Assembly (NCBI GenBank): GCA_024336345.1
Contig: JANFOG010000009.1
Coordinates: 1,054,001-1,118,000, forward strand
Direction of reading: 5' to 3'
From: Mariannaea sp. PMI_226
Lineage: Eukaryota; Ascomycota; Sordariomycetes; Hypocreales; Nectriaceae
DNA length: 64,000 nucleotides
Shown piece after piece: positions 59,460 to 64,000 of this stretch. The notes beneath the pieces were generated by a model. That model saw only the letters and a program-made list of their open reading frames with translations. It made no database searches and had not been told where the DNA came from. The stretch's first letter is position 1, and each line of letters starts with the position of its first letter. Both the position numbers and the translations under genes were made by a program.

Positions 59460-61404
59460 GTCTTCGATGATAGTGTATGGGATAGATTAAGTATCGAGTT
59501 AGCGGAAGGCTGAGTAAAAGAAGGAAGGGAGTGCAATTCACAACATGTAGAGACTCTGATCTTTTAAGTTAGTCAAGGCTTTTCCGAGTTCGCATTTGAG
59601 GCCCGGAAGACTGCATTGTGCCACATCAGTGTTGATTGCGTCTACACTTGCATAAGCACGTAACAATTTTCTTTTTTTTTCTTTGGATAGCCTTGAGAGC
59701 TCGCACGAGAGTAGTAATATAGCGCACGGTAGTAGAGAGAATTCGGTAGAATGTTCAGGGGTACTATGAAATTGTTTGCTTATTCAATGCTGGCGAATGT
59801 CGTTGCTGAATATCTTCCGTCTTCGTCAAGAGTCATGAATCGCATTATATTTTAGACCACTGCTTCTCGGGACGGCGAAAGAGTGGGATGTTTCCATGTC
59901 TGAGATCTTTGGCTGTGCTTGATTGGGATTTTCGCGGCGGCGCTTTCGTGGGATCCTTTCGTTGCGTAATAGTCGAGGCATCGCACGCAAAGCACGGCGG
60001 GGCTACGCACACCGTGATACTTACGTCTTCTTATCCAATACACCAATCTGGTCAGCCAGTATCAGTTGCATGTCTAATCAGGAGTACAGAGGCCTGAGCT
60101 AGAGCATTTCAGTAGGGTGGTCTTGTAAGCTTAAGATGCCCTCTAGAATCGTTAGGTACTGGAGAAAACTGAGCGTGGTCGGTCATTGTTATGTTCATAC
60201 AATCTTGGGGAGTGTTGGGGACTATTGATGTGCTGTTCCACGATCCAGATCCATTTCACACTAACAAAATTTACGAAGAGAAGTCCATAGTGGTGTATAC
60301 AAACTAACCCCAGATATAGTTGATTATCTAAATCTCATGTTCCATAATCTTAGATTCATGTGCAGCAAGTGTAGCTGGAATCCGTCACGTCGTTGTGAGA
60401 TTGGATATTTCAAGTCCGTGGTGAAGAAGTGATTTTTCTCAATTGCAAGCAATAGAGTGCATCAACCAGTATCAGAATCCCTCGCAACTCCTAATTGTCT
60501 GATTCTTTTGACTCTCGGAGGTGCGGATTTCAGTCACCTTGTTGCTGCCTTTCATCCGAGGATCAAAGAAGATGAAAATAGGGCCTGAAAAAAATTGGAC
60601 CTTGATGATAGATTCAATGTAACTACACCATTTTATTAAATGTTGTTTATCAACAATCATATTGATTCTTCTTCTTCTCTTGTGCCACCTAGAGTAATGT
60701 TCCTACCACAGCTCATACTCAATTTGATGGAGAATGTAAGTGCAAAGTAAATGCTATACTTGAGCACTTGAGCAAACTTTAGAATCTTGCTTCAATCAAA
60801 CAGGACTTATATTCATTAGCTTACTGTAATGATACTGCCGAACGCTGGGTGACAGCACGTCGAGCGACTCTCTAATCCATAGATAACACCTGGCTAAATT
60901 CCTGGTATTCCTAATATATCGTGCGTGTGTTGGGTCGGAATTCACTTCTTTAGCATATGCTGCTGTTTGAACTACCTAATACACATTCGCCCTACTTACC
61001 ACAATGTGATTAGCTTGCATACTTAATTATAGGCCGTATGAGAAATCGCGAAAGATAGCGAACAATGCATCATGATCCTATTCAATATGTCTTGTTTCTG
61101 CCCTGATTTCTTAGCTTCTTATTTAGCATAGGACTTGTGTTTCCATTTGAGCAAATCGTTTTCTGTATTTCTATGTAATTTAATTGTCTGATTTCCCTTC
61201 CTTTCCAGATTTATGTTCTGGCTGTTCCGAGCCGCTCGTCGCGACTGTTTCACAAGACCTTTTCTGCGTCCCCTGACCAGCCGGATGGTAGGTGGTTTTG
61301 GGCTTGATTTCTTTCCTAACACAATACTTATTTCTTGATACATAGTGTAACAATCTAACAGATGTATAAATCCCCGTCAAAGATCAAATTTTGCGAACAA
61401 CATT
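59460..61404. other. long gene-free region
   Basis: About 1.9 kb. AT-rich and stop-rich; frames at 59852-60097, 60472-60660 and 61119-61380 have no family resemblance or splice context. Nothing is called. Confidence 0.45.
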
Positions 61405-61718
61405 CTATGCAGTGTGATGTTTTGATAGCTTATCCCAGTTGCTTTGCCATCTATCCAACATGGCTTGTGCTTTAGCACGCGCTTCGACTGTGGTGGCGCA
61501 TTTCTCCCCACTGAGAAGTCTTCCAACCATTGAGTCCGCCGTGTTGTTGAGTGTTGCCGACAATCCCAAGTTGCCTCTTCCCTGAAGTCTTATCGGTCAA
61601 GCTCGTCAGTCAGGCTGAATCCTTCGCTAACTCAATGTTTGTCACTTCATATAACATACCCAGACATGTGCGTCTCGAACCCAGCTTCAGAATTATACTC
61701 GCTGAAATTTTGTGGCAT
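61405..61718 (-). CDS. small conserved-looking protein, two exons
   Basis: An 80-residue protein predicted from two minus-strand exons, 61718-61660 and 61588-61405, with a 71-nt intron (GTATGT donor, CTGAC branch-like sequence, AAG acceptor). It starts MPQNFSEYNSEAGFETHM, followed by GRGNLGLSATLNNTADSMVG and an amphipathic C-terminal helix (EARAKAQAMLDRWQSNWDKL). The second exon is open and has a strongly coding-like composition. I have no family name for it; the composition suggests a small cytosolic or mitochondrial helical protein. The acceptor choice is the weak point: the nearer CTTCAG acceptor would break the frame. Confidence 0.55.
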
Positions 61719-62280
61719 CTTTGACGTAATTTGGAAATAACTGGACTGTCGTTTGTTTAGGAAGCTACATGTAGCTCTCAGTGCCCAACCATGTTTGTAG
61801 TTTTCGTCGGAAGAGACGTGAACTTTGATTTGGAATATACATGTCTCTTATACCAGCTAGGTGTTCAAGGCAAAAGTGGACAATGGTTGTTCGAGTATCG
61901 CAGTTGATAATAATTTTTCTGTCGGAAAGATCTTGCCCATCATGCAGACCTCCTAGAAAGCATTTCCTTGGTCTCAATTGGTTATGACCTTGCTGCACGC
62001 CAATGCGTCCAATGACTACGACCTTTGATTTGTGCTCCGCCTCACATTTGTTGGAAGGCGCGAATGTGCCTTCGGTTTTAATACTTAAGTGCCTCAGGCC
62101 GCCAATGCAAGGTCTTGTTTTTTGCTGCTGCTTATCCTCCTCATTCCTCAAATACCTCCTCCCTCAATCAACTGTCCTGTATTGCTCTTGTCATTCTAAC
62201 AACCTGCCCCAAAACCCCACAAAATCTCATCAATAGCATTTTCGTCTTAATTTTAATTCGGAAATTTCGATCTCCAAAGC
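61719..62280. other. divergent intergenic region
   Basis: 562 bp between the small minus-strand gene and the zinc-finger gene. A 128-codon minus-strand frame (61765-62151) fills much of it but shows no domain, and is more likely chance in a shared promoter. Confidence 0.45.
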
Positions 62281-64000
62281 ATGAGTTGGCCAGCTTTCGG
62301 AGATGGGTCAGGCTCTGAAGCACTTCATGCTGCTGGCCCCTCGCTAGACAGTAAGTCTTATGTCTAGATGTATGAGGGATGCTCTCTGGGTATGACGTAT
62401 TAAGACAGCCTGCTCCAGGTGCGAAGACCAAATAACTAATGAAATTGTTGGAGTACAGTAGTCCAGCTGTCAAGACGATCTGTGGAGAAAACGACGTATT
62501 ATGCTTGTCCATTTTCTAAAAAAGATCCTATATATCATCGAAAATGTTTTACTTATCGTATGACGTCGATCTCACACGTGAAGCAACATCTTTACAGACA
62601 CCACAGGCCGGAATTTTACTGCGAGAGATGCCTCGAAACTTTTTCCAAGACCGAGGACTACTATCGTCACATACGCTTACTTCATTGTTCATATTCTGGT
62701 TCGTCCCCACAATTTATGACCCATACCCAGAGACGCATGCTGCAGTCCTGCGTCGGAAAAAGGGATACGACCGGGAAACAACAGTGGTTCGCAATTTTCG
62801 ATCTCATCTTTCCAAAAGAACCGCGGCCAGTGTCGCCTTATTTGGATCGTGAGCTTTCGATAGATTTGCAATCATTCGAGGAGTATTTGGAGTCAACAGT
62901 ACCTACGATGCTATCAAAAGAACTGCGTCAATCGATTTTACCTAAGATTGAGACGTCAACTATTACTGAGACGATCCAGCATACTCTGCATTCTACATTT
63001 CAGAAGTGGACCAGTGCGGAACACACATTGCCAGAAGAAAGTCATGCCACTTTTCCAGGGTCCAGGCTGCCATTGACATCTATCGGGAGTGCCAAGTCGA
63101 GTGCCAGCATCCTTACAGGCTTTTCATTGCCAAAATTACGTAGGTTCAAGAGGCCTCACCTTCCACTAGTCCTGCCTGGAGAGACTCTCAAGTCTGCCTC
63201 CGAGGATAATTCTACATTCATGGATTCTGGAATCTCAGTAGAAGATACAGGCCTTGACCTCAATTACCTTACCGGACTTCAGGATAAAAAAGAGACACTC
63301 TACAGGATGCAAGCCGATCTTCAACGTCAGATGGATTATATACTCAAAGAACGTAAGGATCTCCAGGCTGACTTCTCAAAATACCTCGCAACTGCGAAGA
63401 ATGAAGAGGATGCTGAACACGCAGCCTTGACGGCATTGGACTGCAAGCCACAAGAAAAAGCCTCCCGCGGAGGTCCAACATCTGATTGCCTTGGCCAAGG
63501 GAGCTGGGAACAAGTTAATCCTGACAATATTGACAGTAGCTTGGCGAGCTATCATAAGGAGACAATTGCGTCTATTCACAGGTCACTCCCGATCGGCATA
63601 TCACCAGGAAGCAATAATGAGAGCATCGACAGCGAAAGCGAAAATAGCATGTCTTCTAATGTTACCTGTGCCGAACTTGAACTGGACTTGCCGCTACTCA
63701 GTCCATCCCACCCTTACCAGGAAATCGAACCAATAGTTGTGGAAGAGATTATCAAAGCGTACAAGGCCTGGACCCCGGATGCGTACCATCACAAGTTACA
63801 ATCGATCGGTCATATTACTATAGATGATTTCTGGAAATCGAAACCCTCAGGGTTTGGTGGATGCGATAAGACGCCGCCTGTTACGAAGGATTGCCTCATG
63901 GAATCCGAGGCTAGCCCTAAGCATCTCCCTCAAGAAGCAAGGCAGTCCAGAAAACGACGACTGGATGACGATTACGACCCTCAGCCCCCAAAGACTAAGA
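62281..64000 (+). CDS. C2H2-type zinc-finger protein (5' part, runs off the window)
   Basis: The 5' part of a gene cut by the right edge; at least about 537 residues. Exon 1 is 62281-62350 and exon 2 starts at 62459, open to the last base; the 108-nt intron has a GTAAGT donor and ACTAAT branch sequence. Residues about 35-90 carry a fungal zinc-finger array. It reads YYACPFSKKDP, HRKC, HVKQHLYRHHRPEFYCERC and YYRHIRLLHC, a pattern of many fungal proteins annotated as C2H2-type. The rest (about 150-537) is polar, with a coiled-coil-like segment (DKKETLYRMQADLQRQMDYI), acidic Ser-rich stretches, and a basic SRKRRLDDDYD segment at the edge that could be a nuclear localisation signal. It is probably a nuclear regulator or scaffold; no target is known. 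The frame is only seen when exon 1 is joined, since exon 2 has no stop in this window. Confidence 0.82.

Noticed and set aside
61765..62151. 128-codon minus-strand frame
   Set aside because: No domain; it occupies a region between two divergent genes that is better explained as promoter.

Overview
The window is nuclear DNA of a filamentous ascomycete, most likely of the order Eurotiales (Aspergillus/Penicillium-like). The grounds are short 50-80 nt spliceosomal introns, long AT-richer intergenic gaps, two Zn(II)2Cys6 regulators, an NDT80/PhoG-type regulator, a proteinase K-type secreted protease, a fungal protoglobin, a single intron-bearing tRNA gene and a decayed mariner-like transposon. 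Genes were rebuilt by joining exons by hand, so exon borders are predictions. No prokaryotic features, plasmid origins or CRISPR arrays were seen.

Layout. 1-4.7 kb: no supported gene; a diverged direct duplication and a strong hairpin. 4.7-11.2 kb: an acyltransferase, a Zn(II)2Cys6 regulator and an UNC93-like membrane protein, all on the + strand. 14.5-16.3 kb: an NDT80-like transcription factor behind a 3.2 kb gene-free stretch. 18.8-19.7 kb: a protoglobin. 22-23.3 kb: an unrecognised protein with an Arg/His-rich tail. 23.6 kb: tRNA-Pro(CGG) with an intron. 23.9-25.3 kb: a secreted subtilisin on the - strand. 25.4-29 kb: gene-free.

29-40.6 kb is the most coherent block: six genes in three head-to-head pairs. 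These are an ATP-grasp-like ligase with a TauD-type dioxygenase, P5C dehydrogenase with proline dehydrogenase, and a flavin-reductase-like protein with a Zn(II)2Cys6 regulator. Proline dehydrogenase and P5C dehydrogenase together convert proline to glutamate in mitochondria, and both carry presequence-like N-termini. The dioxygenase, ligase and flavoprotein suggest that a modified or conjugated proline-like compound, rather than plain proline, may be the substrate or product; that part is inference. No proline permease is present, so this is not a standard prn cluster. The three shared promoters contain five copies of CGGAAT or its complement.

40.6-64 kb: a MYND-finger protein, a FAD monooxygenase, a decayed transposase, a small SRPBCC protein, two six-cysteine secreted proteins, a NmrA/isoflavone-reductase-like oxidoreductase, a flavin-containing monooxygenase, a small two-exon gene, and the 5' part of a C2H2-type zinc-finger gene that runs off the right edge.
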